A stretch of 64,000 bases of DNA, from positions 36,918-100,917 of the forward strand of contig NZ_KQ954299.1 of the NCBI RefSeq assembly GCF_001519055.1, in the 5' to 3' direction. A program made the translations under genes and the position numbers. This document shows positions 16,979 to 24,710 of this stretch, piece after piece (the first letter of the stretch is position 1; each line of letters begins with the position of its first letter). The stretch comes from Novosphingobium sp. Fuku2-ISO-50 (GTDB lineage Bacteria > Pseudomonadota > Alphaproteobacteria > Sphingomonadales > Sphingomonadaceae). Below the pieces are notes generated by a model, which was not told where the DNA came from, ran no database searches, and saw only the letters and a list, made by a program, of their open reading frames with translations.

Positions 16979-17186
16979 GAAATTCAACTTGCCCGCAGCG
17001 CCCGTCGCCATGGACCAGCGTCCGACCGCCTCGCAGGACCACGCATTCCACCAAACCTGTCACCACCATATGATTGCCAAATTCCGCTGCCTGTTCCACG
17101 CGGCACAGGATAGTGGCCGCGGCGGATTCCACAAGCGACAGGCGTATGGCGGCGCGGAAGTCTCCTTCCAGCGCCGCCATTTTCAC
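16971..17186 (-). pseudogene. Remnant of a flavin reductase (HpaC-like), N-terminal part missing
   Basis: A 71-codon reading frame resembles the last third of short-chain flavin reductases: SAAATILCRVEQAAEFGNHM, then GLVECVVLRGGRTLVHGDGR, close to the usual CRVEQ...G.H...G.V...PLVYH pattern. Family members are about 160-170 residues, so the FMN-binding N-terminal half is absent. It begins with GTG directly after the HpaB stop codon. A deletion that removed the first half of the HpaB partner explains this best. A shortened working protein is possible but unlikely. Confidence 0.6.
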
Positions 17187-18647
17187 TCATTTCCACTCTA
17201 CGTCAGGCAGTGCGCCCGACTTTTCGAGGAATTCGCGCACCTGCCCCCATTGGCCGTCGCGCTGGGCGTACATATGGTCGCCGATGCGCGCGCGGCCCTG
17301 GCTGGTGAGATAGAACATCTCGTACAGTTCAACGCGGCTGCCCAGCGCCGAACCGGCAAAGTCCCACGCCGTGCGCATGATGCTGGCACGCTGCTCGGCG
17401 CTGATACCCGCCGCACCGGGCAGATATTTGCGCAGCGCATCGCCGATTTCAGGATCTTCGAACAGCTTGAGCGAGGGCGTGCACAGCAGATTGTGCGATC
17501 CGATCGCGCGGATGATCTGGTTTACGCGCGTCATCCAGCCCGGCATGACACAGCGCAGCACCGACAGATCGCGATGCGGGAAGAAGGCTCCCGCGCCCCA
17601 GTCATGCGCGCGTGCCTCGGCGCCGACAATCGCCGAACGGGTGAGCGTAAGATAGGCGTGGATCTCGCCCAGCATTTCGGCCGCATCGGGACGGGCGATG
17701 CTGTTGCTGACCTTGAGGATGCTCGAACACAGATCATAGGCGAATTCGAGCTTCACCATCGCGCGGATCGCGGTCTGCTGCAGCGTGTTGCCCGGCGAAA
17801 CGCCCTGGTTGAGGTTGTTGTAAACGTTGAGATCGCCATCGCAGAACACGCGCTCATAGGGCACTTCGACATCGTCAAAGATCACGAAGGCATCCTGCTC
17901 GTCAAAGCGCGAGGAGAAGGGGGCGTCCTGCACGCTGGCATTGGTGCCATAATGGTCGCGGCAGATCTGGATCACACCCTTGGTCTTGACGGGGATCGAG
18001 AAGATCAGCGCATAGTCCTCTCCGCCCGACGGGATCGGGGACGAGGAATAGACATAAAGCTCGTCGGCCAGCGGCCCGAGCGTGGCCAGCACTTTGCCGC
18101 CGCGCACGATAATGCCGTTTTCGTTGCGACCCACCACGCGCAGCGTGAGGTCGGTGTTCATGCCCGCCAGATCGCCCACGCTCTTGTCGATATTGGCGTG
18201 CACGATGGTGTGGGTCATCGAGAGATCGCCCTCGATCACTTCGCGATGAAACTTCTTGAGGCGCTCATAGCCTTCGGGCTTGCCGCGCGCCCAGATGTCG
18301 GCGCGGGCGGTATGGCCCGACAGCACCACGTTCACATAGTCGGGCGTGCGTCCCAGCATGCCGTTTGAATAGCGCGCCAGACGCTCCAGCCCGCGGTGGC
18401 GGATCGCCAGATCTTCCGCGCTTCTGGGCAGCATCAGGCTGACATTCATCTTTTCGCCCGAGCGCTCGGGGTCGGAAATCAGGCAATCGTCGGCATACGT
18501 GTGCTGCCAGTCAAAATAGCCGGCCATGCCGTTTACCGATCCGGCCAAAAGCGGGTCGTCGGTTACGGACACCTTGTTTTCGCCCAGATAGACGACGCGG
18601 TCGTCGTTCAATCCGGCTTTATATTCGTCGCCTGTGCGAGCGGCCAT
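17187..18647 (-). CDS. HpaB-type flavin-dependent phenol hydroxylase (4-hydroxyphenylacetate 3-monooxygenase family)
   Basis: The 486-residue protein belongs to the two-component FADH2-dependent oxygenases with an acyl-CoA-dehydrogenase-like fold. Recognisable segments are RTGDEYKAGLNDDR at the N terminus, MTHTIVHANIDKS near 175 and the FDDVEVPYERVF segment near 265. These enzymes add a hydroxyl ortho to a phenolic OH and need reduced FAD from a partner reductase. The partner gene here appears destroyed, so reduced flavin must come from elsewhere. I chose the ATG at 18647 because GGGAG precedes it. It is divergent from the second PCMH-like gene, with an operator motif between them. Confidence 0.8.
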   Translation of the reverse strand: MAARTGDEYKAGLNDDRVVYLGENKVSVTDDPLLAGSVNGMAGYFDWQHTYADDCLISDPERSGEKMNVSLMLPRSAEDLAIRHRGLERLARYSNGMLGRTPDYVNVVLSGHTARADIWARGKPEGYERLKKFHREVIEGDLSMTHTIVHANIDKSVGDLAGMNTDLTLRVVGRNENGIIVRGGKVLATLGPLADELYVYSSSPIPSGGEDYALIFSIPVKTKGVIQICRDHYGTNASVQDAPFSSRFDEQDAFVIFDDVEVPYERVFCDGDLNVYNNLNQGVSPGNTLQQTAIRAMVKLEFAYDLCSSILKVSNSIARPDAAEMLGEIHAYLTLTRSAIVGAEARAHDWGAGAFFPHRDLSVLRCVMPGWMTRVNQIIRAIGSHNLLCTPSLKLFEDPEIGDALRKYLPGAAGISAEQRASIMRTAWDFAGSALGSRVELYEMFYLTSQGRARIGDHMYAQRDGQWGQVREFLEKSGALPDVEWK

Positions 18648-18712
18648 TGCATCATCTCCCCATCTATGGAAACAACTGTATTCACGAGTCGTGGAATGCA
18701 CAATGAAATGTC

Positions 18713-18729
18713 ATTCTGTCAACCGGAAC
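18713..18729. promoter_or_regulatory. Operator motif copy between the HpaB-type and second PCMH-like genes
   Basis: ATTCTGTCAACCGGAAC matches the cluster motif. It overlaps one member of a 15-bp direct repeat: GAAATGTCATTCTGT at 18705-18719 and GGAATGTCGTTCTGT at 18761-18775, spaced 56 bases apart. Confidence 0.55.
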
Positions 18730-18847
18730 CATGCACGCTGACGCTCTGGTTTCAAATTATGGAATGTCGTTCTGTTTTGTACACGCGCGGAATGTGAAAG
18801 CGCCCGCCCGGTCAAGGGAGGGGCAAGACAAAGGGAAGAGTTGACCA

Positions 18848-20413
18848 ATGCCTGCCGTGCCAATGACTGCCGTGATCGCGCCGATTGCCCCCAGTCCCGA
18901 AACCCTCAGCCGCACCCGCGAACGCTTTGCCGCTCTGCTGGGCGCTGATGCCGTCCTGAATGCGGATACCGGCCTTGGCGTGTTCCACGACCCCTTTGAA
19001 GGGCCGCAGGCGCAAGGCCATCAGCCTTCTCTCGCGATTCAGCCGGCCACTGTCGAGCAAGTGCAGGAAGCGCTGCGGCTGGCTCGTGAGCTGGGGATTC
19101 ACGTGTGGACATCCTCGATGGGCCGCAATTTCGGCTATGGCGGCTCCGCGCCGGTGGTCGATGGCGGGGTGGTGCTCAATTTGCGCCGCATGAACCGCAT
19201 TCTCGACATTGATGAACGCAATGGTTTTGCCGCGATTGAACCGGGGGTCACTTTCGCCGATCTTTATGCCGCTTTGCGCAAGGATGATATTCCCCTGATG
19301 ATGTCCGTGCCCGATCTGGGTTGGGGCAGCATGACCGCCAACGCGCTTGAACATGGCATTGGCTACAATGTTCTTGGCGACCATGCCTCGGCGCTGTGCG
19401 GGCTGGAGGTGGTGCTGCCTGACGGATCGCTGCTGCACACCGGGCAAGGCGGCATCCCCGACAGCCCGCTGTGGCACTGCCACCGACGCGGCTTTGGCCC
19501 TGCGGTCGACGATTTGTTCAAGCAATCCAACCTTGGCATTGTCACCAAGGCGGGCGTGCAGCTCATGCCCCGCCCGGAAGTGATCATGACCGGCACGATC
19601 CGCTGCGAGGGCAAGGAGGATGTCGGCCCCTTGCTCGATATGGTGCGCCGCCTGTTGCAGGCAGGCGTACTGCAAGGCGTGCCGATGCTGGTCAGTTCCC
19701 CCCCTTCGGCCACGGGTGATGGCGGCGGCGCTTTCACCGCCGAAAATCTGCGCAAGGTGCTGCGCCCCGGGCGCTGGAACCTGCGCTTTGGTCTTTATGG
19801 CCACGAAGCGCTGGTGGCCTCGCGACGCGCGATCCTCGAGGCCGAGGTGGCCAAGATCCCGGGCGCCGTGCTCGAGGCGCGAACGTATGCCGGCGATTCC
19901 GGGCCAGACGAGGTCGAACCGCGCGATCTGATTGCGGCGGGCATTCCCAATCAGGTGTTGCTGGAGAGACTTACCGGCGTCTTCGGCAAGAATTTCGGCC
20001 ATATGGATTTTTCACCGGTCCTGCCCTTCGACGCCGCCTATGCCCACCGCACGGAATCCTTGCTGGGGGAAACGATGGCGCGCTTTGGGTTGATCGGTGC
20101 TTTCGGCCTTTTGTGCTTTCCGCGCAGCATGGTGAGCGCCAGCCTGATCATGTTCGACGCCTCCGATCAGGCGCGCGTCGATGCTGCGCGCGTGGCGGTA
20201 CGTCATCTGTGCGACGAAGTGGCCGGCTGGGGCTGTGCGCCCTATCGCGCCCATGTCGCGCTGGTCGATCATGTGCAGGACAAATTTGCCTATAACGATG
20301 GCGCGATGGCGCGTTTTTACACGCGGTTGAAGGACGCGCTCGATCCGGCAGGCATGCTGGCGCCGGGCAACCACGGCATCTGGGCCAGCGGGCAGCGTCC
20401 CGATGGGGGCTAG
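18848..20413 (+). CDS. Second PCMH/VAO-family FAD phenol oxidoreductase
   Basis: The 521-residue paralogue of the flavoprotein at 1072-2652 has the same landmarks: SSMGRNFGYGGSAPVVDGG near 93, WGSMTANALEHGIGYNVLGDH near 160 and FGHMDFSPVLP near 385. The last matches the His-flavin segment of eugenol/vanillyl-alcohol oxidases. Unlike the first copy, no cytochrome gene accompanies it, so it may use oxygen like an oxidase or share the other cytochrome. GGGAAGAG precedes the ATG. The TAG stop is the first three bases of a palindromic array. Confidence 0.85.
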   Translation: MPAVPMTAVIAPIAPSPETLSRTRERFAALLGADAVLNADTGLGVFHDPFEGPQAQGHQPSLAIQPATVEQVQEALRLARELGIHVWTSSMGRNFGYGGSAPVVDGGVVLNLRRMNRILDIDERNGFAAIEPGVTFADLYAALRKDDIPLMMSVPDLGWGSMTANALEHGIGYNVLGDHASALCGLEVVLPDGSLLHTGQGGIPDSPLWHCHRRGFGPAVDDLFKQSNLGIVTKAGVQLMPRPEVIMTGTIRCEGKEDVGPLLDMVRRLLQAGVLQGVPMLVSSPPSATGDGGGAFTAENLRKVLRPGRWNLRFGLYGHEALVASRRAILEAEVAKIPGAVLEARTYAGDSGPDEVEPRDLIAAGIPNQVLLERLTGVFGKNFGHMDFSPVLPFDAAYAHRTESLLGETMARFGLIGAFGLLCFPRSMVSASLIMFDASDQARVDAARVAVRHLCDEVAGWGCAPYRAHVALVDHVQDKFAYNDGAMARFYTRLKDALDPAGMLAPGNHGIWASGQRPDGG

Positions 20414-20576
20414 TGGATTGTTTTGACATTTGCATCCCGCCATCCGGATAGCATGGTCGCAAATGTCAAAATCGGAAAATCCACTATAATCAAATGGTTA
20501 TAGTGGTCCGAAAAGATTCTGACATTTGCACACTACCTAGCCGAGAGCGGTAGCAAATGTCAGAATCGGACCACTA
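20411..20576. repeat. Array of nested palindromes, REP/MITE-like
   Basis: Two long imperfect hairpins lie in tandem. The first (20411-20486) runs from TAGTGGAT with TTTTGACATTTGC to its complement ending ATCCACTA. The second (20501-20576) runs from TAGTGGTCCG with TTCTGACATTTGC to its complement ending CGGACCACTA. Their junction is a third palindrome, CCACTATAA/TTATAGTGG (20481-20506). Each long hairpin has a 5-base bulge, on opposite arms. Loops differ while arms share a core, as expected for a repetitive palindromic element. Confidence 0.75.
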
Positions 20577-20889
20577 GGGCGTAAACTTCGGTGCGCCCCG
20601 ACGGCAGGCATCGGGTCATACTGTGGTGACGGTTCGGACGGTGGCGTTCCTTGCTGTCGGCGCTGCGGCGGTCCAATCCGGCGTTGGGCATTGCCCTGGC
20701 CATCGTGGCTGCCCTCCCGGGATTGGAGGGCATAAGGCGGCTTGTGGTGACGATGCGTGACGGCGAGCGGAGCCGATGACGCGATATGCCGAACCAAATG
20801 GAAAGCAGGATTTGCAGTGCGACTGCGCCGGGGGCATACCATCTCCATGCCACGGTCCTGCCAGTCCAGCCTTGCATCATGGTTTGCCG
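20577..20889. other. Gap before the sigma factor gene
   Basis: No gene is supported here on either strand; open frames on both strands look like high-GC chance frames. It should contain the promoter of the sigma-factor operon, but I see no clear core elements. If the ATG at 20776 is the true start, the gap is shorter. Confidence 0.5.
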
Positions 20890-21483
20890 GTGCCTGATGC
20901 CGCCCGGACAGGCGGTCTGCGCGCCGTTCTGCATGACCAGCGCGGCGCAATCTTGCGTTTCCTTGCCGCGCGCTCGGGCAGTGCGGACCTTGCCCAGGAC
21001 CTTTTTCAGGAATTGTGGTTGCGTCTGGACAATGCCGATCAGGGGCCGGTTGCCAATCCTGTCGCCTATCTGATGCGTGCGGCCAACAACCTCATGCTTG
21101 ATTATCGCCGGGGCGAACTGCGTGCATGGGCCCGCGATGCGGCGTGGCTCGTTTCCGACAATCCAGCCATGCAGGCACCCGAATCGCTGGCAGACCCGGC
21201 CCCTGCCGCCGATGACATGATTGCTGCGCGGCAGGAAGCTGCCTTGATGCGGCGCGCGATCGCAACCCTGCCGCCCGGCGCCCGCCGGGCCCTGACGTTG
21301 CACCGCTTCGATGGATTGGCGCATGCCGAGGTGGCTGCGGTCATGGGCATCAGCCGCAGCGGAGTGGAAAAGCACATCGCCGTTGCCATGAAACACCTTC
21401 GTCGCGCCGTGATGGACTGGGGTGAAGCCTCGTCGACGGCGTCTGTCAGTCAGAGCGATATGCAAGAGCCCCGTCATGACTGA
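20890..21483 (+). CDS. ECF sigma factor, FecI-like
   Basis: The product (197 residues from this GTG) has sigma region 2 (DLAQDLFQELWLRL, PVAYLMRAANNLMLDYRR) and region 4 (LPPGARRALTLHRFDGLAHAEVAAVMGISRSGVEKHIAVAM). It heads a sigma/anti-sigma/receptor trio of the FecIRA type, which senses a ligand at the outer membrane and turns on uptake genes. The ATG at 20776 would add 38 residues that look unlike sigma factor, so the GTG at 20890 is preferred with low certainty. Its stop overlaps the FecR start (ATGACTGA). Confidence 0.85.
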   Translation: MPDAARTGGLRAVLHDQRGAILRFLAARSGSADLAQDLFQELWLRLDNADQGPVANPVAYLMRAANNLMLDYRRGELRAWARDAAWLVSDNPAMQAPESLADPAPAADDMIAARQEAALMRRAIATLPPGARRALTLHRFDGLAHAEVAAVMGISRSGVEKHIAVAMKHLRRAVMDWGEASSTASVSQSDMQEPRHD

Positions 21484-22459
21484 CGACATTATCCTTGACG
21501 CCGCCGCGCAATGGCATGGGCAGGTGACCGCCAGCACGGTGGATTGGGATGCCTTCACCCTTTGGCTGGAGTCAGACCCACGGAATGCGCGCGCCTATGA
21601 CGCGGTTGCACTGGCCGAAACGCTGCTCGACGATTGCGCGCCCGCACTCGCCGTCCCGCTGGCTGCGAATGACGACATGCCGGCAGGGGAAGCCTCCGCA
21701 CCGGCAAGGTCGTGGTCACGACTGGCGACCGCAACGGGGCTTGCGGGACTGCTGACGCTGGCGGCAGCGCTGGTTCTGGCTTTGCTGCCCCATCGACCGG
21801 GCAGTCAAACCTGGCAGACCGGCGATCGGGCGCAATCGCTGGCCATGGCTGACGGCACGCGGATCGCACTCGCCCCCCGCAGCCTCCTCACGCGCGAGGG
21901 CGACCACCTCACGCTGACCGGCGATGCGGTCTTTGCCGTGCCACACCGACCGGACCGGACGCTGACGATCACCGCTGGCGAATTGACGGTCAGCGATATC
22001 GGCACGCATTTTGATCTGCGCAACGATGACGGCACGATCCGCCTGACGATCGACGAAGGGCAAGTGCGCGTCGCCGGTGCGCGGCTGGCGCGCGCGCTCA
22101 CGCTCATGGGCGGGCAGGCGCTGGCATTTGATCCCCGCACTGCGCAAATCGTGGTTGGTCCCGCCCGCGCCGGAGCGACCGGCGACTGGCAGCGCGGGCA
22201 ATTGTCCTATCGCGACACGCCATTGCCGCTGGTGGCGGCCGATATTGCACGATATGGGCGAGGGCCGCTTCGCGTCGATGATGCGATTGCGCAGCAGCAC
22301 TTTTCGGGAACGCTTCGGCTTGGTACTGGTCACGACCCCGCACAGGACCTGGCGCGCCTCATGGCGCTTGACCTTGCCATGTCTGGCCATGGCGCTGTGC
22401 TGCGTGCCGCTCACCAAGGCCACGGCGCAGGAAGCACCGCAGGTCGTCCATCGGATTAA
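21476..22459 (+). CDS. FecR-like anti-sigma / signal-transducing membrane protein
   Basis: The 327-residue protein has the FecR layout: a cytoplasmic N terminus with AAQWHGQV and FTLWLESDPRNARAYDAV (DUF4880-type), one membrane helix near 90-110 (GLAGLLTLAAALVLALLP) and a periplasmic FecR domain with QSLAMADGTRIALAPRS and ISDIGTHFDLR-like segments. It should hold the sigma factor inactive until the receptor signals. The start overlaps the sigma gene and the end overlaps the receptor gene, so the trio is one unit. Confidence 0.85.
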   Translation: MTDDIILDAAAQWHGQVTASTVDWDAFTLWLESDPRNARAYDAVALAETLLDDCAPALAVPLAANDDMPAGEASAPARSWSRLATATGLAGLLTLAAALVLALLPHRPGSQTWQTGDRAQSLAMADGTRIALAPRSLLTREGDHLTLTGDAVFAVPHRPDRTLTITAGELTVSDIGTHFDLRNDDGTIRLTIDEGQVRVAGARLARALTLMGGQALAFDPRTAQIVVGPARAGATGDWQRGQLSYRDTPLPLVAADIARYGRGPLRVDDAIAQQHFSGTLRLGTGHDPAQDLARLMALDLAMSGHGAVLRAAHQGHGAGSTAGRPSD

Positions 22460-24707
22460 CCTGCCTGCGCTGCCGATGGCGCGCACTATCGCGGTCATTG
22501 CGCAGACGTATGATGTGGCGATTGGTACGCCCGGCGATTGGCCTCCCGTCATTGCCGCGCCGGTGCATGGTCGGCTGACCGTCGGCGAGGCGCTGCGTGC
22601 AGCGCTCAGGCGTTCGGGCTGGCATGCCCGCGCCGTCGACGTTTCGACCTGGCGGATCGAGCCCGGAGCCGAAACGCCGCTACGCCGCATTCCTCCTGCA
22701 GCCCCGCCCGAAACCAGGGGCGCGGACCTTTCCGTAACCGGAACAAAACGCAGCCTGACTTTGCGCAACCTGCCGATGTCGGGCGAAGTCGTGACGCTGG
22801 GCGATCAAGCCGCGCTTCGTCCCCCGCTCGATGCCGCAACGCTGGCCGCGCGATTGCCCGGCCTGACGCTCGGCGGACCGGGCGCGGGCCAGAGCCGCCT
22901 GTTTCTGCAAGGTGTGGCCGACAGCGCTTTCAATGGTGCTGCGCCGGCTACGGTGGCCGTGGTCCTCGACAACGCCCGTGTGTCTTTTGCCGGGGCCGCG
23001 CCGGAAATACGCCTGGTCGATATCGATCGGGTCGAAGTGCTCGAAGGGCCGCAGGGCACGCTCTATGGGGCTGGCACACTCGGCGGGATCTATCGCATGG
23101 TCACCAATCGCCCCGACCTCGACCGTGCGAGCGGCGACTGGACGGTGTGGGGCGGCGGCACCAGCGGGGCAAGGGGCGGTCCCGACGGCGGCGGCAGCGC
23201 GGTCGTCAATGTGCCGGTCGTGCCAGGCATGGTGGCCTTGCGCGCGGTCGGTTATGACGATCATGTCGCCGGCTGGATCCGTTCCACCGGTCAGGATGCG
23301 ACCAATTCGACCAACACTGCCGGAGGGCGGCTGGCGCTTGCAGCCGCTCCCGGCGGTCGCTGGCGGATCGAGGCCACGCTCATGACCCAGTCGATCCGCA
23401 CCGCCGACAGCGGGTATGTCTATGCCCCAAACACCCTGACCCGCCCAGCGCAGGCGGCCGAACCGAGCGCGAGTTCGATCGATCATGCGGGCCTGACGGT
23501 GACCGGGCCGCTTGGTGCTGGCGAACTCGTCGTGACGACGAGCCGGACGATCCTCGATACCCGGCTGACGTTCGATGCGACACAGGGGGCAGGGGCTTTC
23601 GGCCTGTCCGATCCTGCGGCGTTCATGGAATGGACCCACGAAGCGCTATGGGACAACGAAGTGCGTACAACCGGCCATGCGGGAGCCTTGAGCTGGGTCG
23701 CCGGGGCTTCCTGGTTCCTCGTCGATTATGCGCGTCAGCACAGTCTGACCGGCAAGGGTGGTGAAACCGTCGGGCTTGATGTCCTGAACCGATCGACGAG
23801 CGAGCTTGCCGGATTTGCCGACGCATCGCTTACATTTGCACGGCATTGGCAGATCGACCTTGGCGCCCGGCTGTCGCGTGACAGGCTCGATGAAACGCTG
23901 GCGGTCCCGGGCAATACCACCAACACCACGGTTCAGCGCAGCACCCACGTCAGTCCGAGCATGGCCCTGTCATGGCATCCGCGCGCGGCAACGACCGCCT
24001 TTGCGCGCGTTGCGACTGCCTTTCGCCAGGGCGAGCTGGACCAGCAGGTTCCAGCGTCCGACGGCAACGACCCGACATCCCCCGGCGATCATCTGGCAAC
24101 CGCAGAACTCGGCGTCCGACAAACGTTCGCGGGCAATGGGCTGCTGACGATCAGCGCGCATTACACGCAGTGGAACGACATGACGGCGGACACGCTGTTG
24201 TCGAACAACATCGTTGCCACGCGCGATGCCGGTTCGGCCCGGATTGTCGGCGCGCAAGGGCAAGTCCGCTTCGTGCCCGCGAAAGGCTGGCGCGTCGAGG
24301 GGGGATGGGAAACGGAAGCGGCCCATCTTGTGCGAAATCAGCTCGGCCATGCGCTTGAAGATACCCGCCTGCCCGTGGTGCCGGTCTATACCGTGCGGCT
24401 CGCCGCCCATCGCACCTTCGGCATCCTTGGCGGCACGGCGGAGCTTGGCGGTGATCTGCGCCAGATCGGCCCCGGTCGACTGAGCTTTGACTCCGACCTG
24501 GACCGGCGGATCGCGCCCCGGCTGGAAACCGGCGTATCGGGCGAAATCCGCTGGTCGCATGTGCTGGCCGCGATCCGCATCGACAATCTGCTCGACGCGC
24601 GCAGCGATACCTATGCCTATGGCAATCCGCTGCGTCTGACGACCAGTCAGCAATTCGTGCCAATGCGCCCGCGCGCGATCCTGCTGTCGCTCGGTTTCCG
24701 GCCCTGA
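22278..24707 (+). CDS. FecA-like TonB receptor with N-terminal signalling domain
   Basis: After a signal peptide (LPCLAMALCCVPLTKATAQ) comes an STN signalling domain (VVHRINLPALPMARTIAVIA to WRIEPG), then a TonB-box region, a plug with RVEVLEGPQGTLYGAGTLGG and a barrel ending LLSLGFRP. The STN domain, with FecI and FecR before it, marks a transducing receptor, most often for a ferric siderophore. The ligand is not readable. The start is uncertain: the ATG at 22278 overlaps the FecR gene by 182 bases, while a TTG at 22320 gives a neater signal peptide. Confidence 0.85.
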   Translation: MMRLRSSTFRERFGLVLVTTPHRTWRASWRLTLPCLAMALCCVPLTKATAQEAPQVVHRINLPALPMARTIAVIAQTYDVAIGTPGDWPPVIAAPVHGRLTVGEALRAALRRSGWHARAVDVSTWRIEPGAETPLRRIPPAAPPETRGADLSVTGTKRSLTLRNLPMSGEVVTLGDQAALRPPLDAATLAARLPGLTLGGPGAGQSRLFLQGVADSAFNGAAPATVAVVLDNARVSFAGAAPEIRLVDIDRVEVLEGPQGTLYGAGTLGGIYRMVTNRPDLDRASGDWTVWGGGTSGARGGPDGGGSAVVNVPVVPGMVALRAVGYDDHVAGWIRSTGQDATNSTNTAGGRLALAAAPGGRWRIEATLMTQSIRTADSGYVYAPNTLTRPAQAAEPSASSIDHAGLTVTGPLGAGELVVTTSRTILDTRLTFDATQGAGAFGLSDPAAFMEWTHEALWDNEVRTTGHAGALSWVAGASWFLVDYARQHSLTGKGGETVGLDVLNRSTSELAGFADASLTFARHWQIDLGARLSRDRLDETLAVPGNTTNTTVQRSTHVSPSMALSWHPRAATTAFARVATAFRQGELDQQVPASDGNDPTSPGDHLATAELGVRQTFAGNGLLTISAHYTQWNDMTADTLLSNNIVATRDAGSARIVGAQGQVRFVPAKGWRVEGGWETEAAHLVRNQLGHALEDTRLPVVPVYTVRLAAHRTFGILGGTAELGGDLRQIGPGRLSFDSDLDRRIAPRLETGVSGEIRWSHVLAAIRIDNLLDARSDTYAYGNPLRLTTSQQFVPMRPRAILLSLGFRP

Positions 24708-24710
24708 TCC

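Noticed and set aside
20411..20576. Integron attC sites
   Set aside because: The hairpins are large enough, but the conserved 7-bp core sites are not seen and there is no integron integrase or cassette array.
20411..20576. Simple Rho-independent terminator
   Set aside because: There is no T run after the arms, and two long hairpins plus a joining palindrome exceed what a terminator needs.
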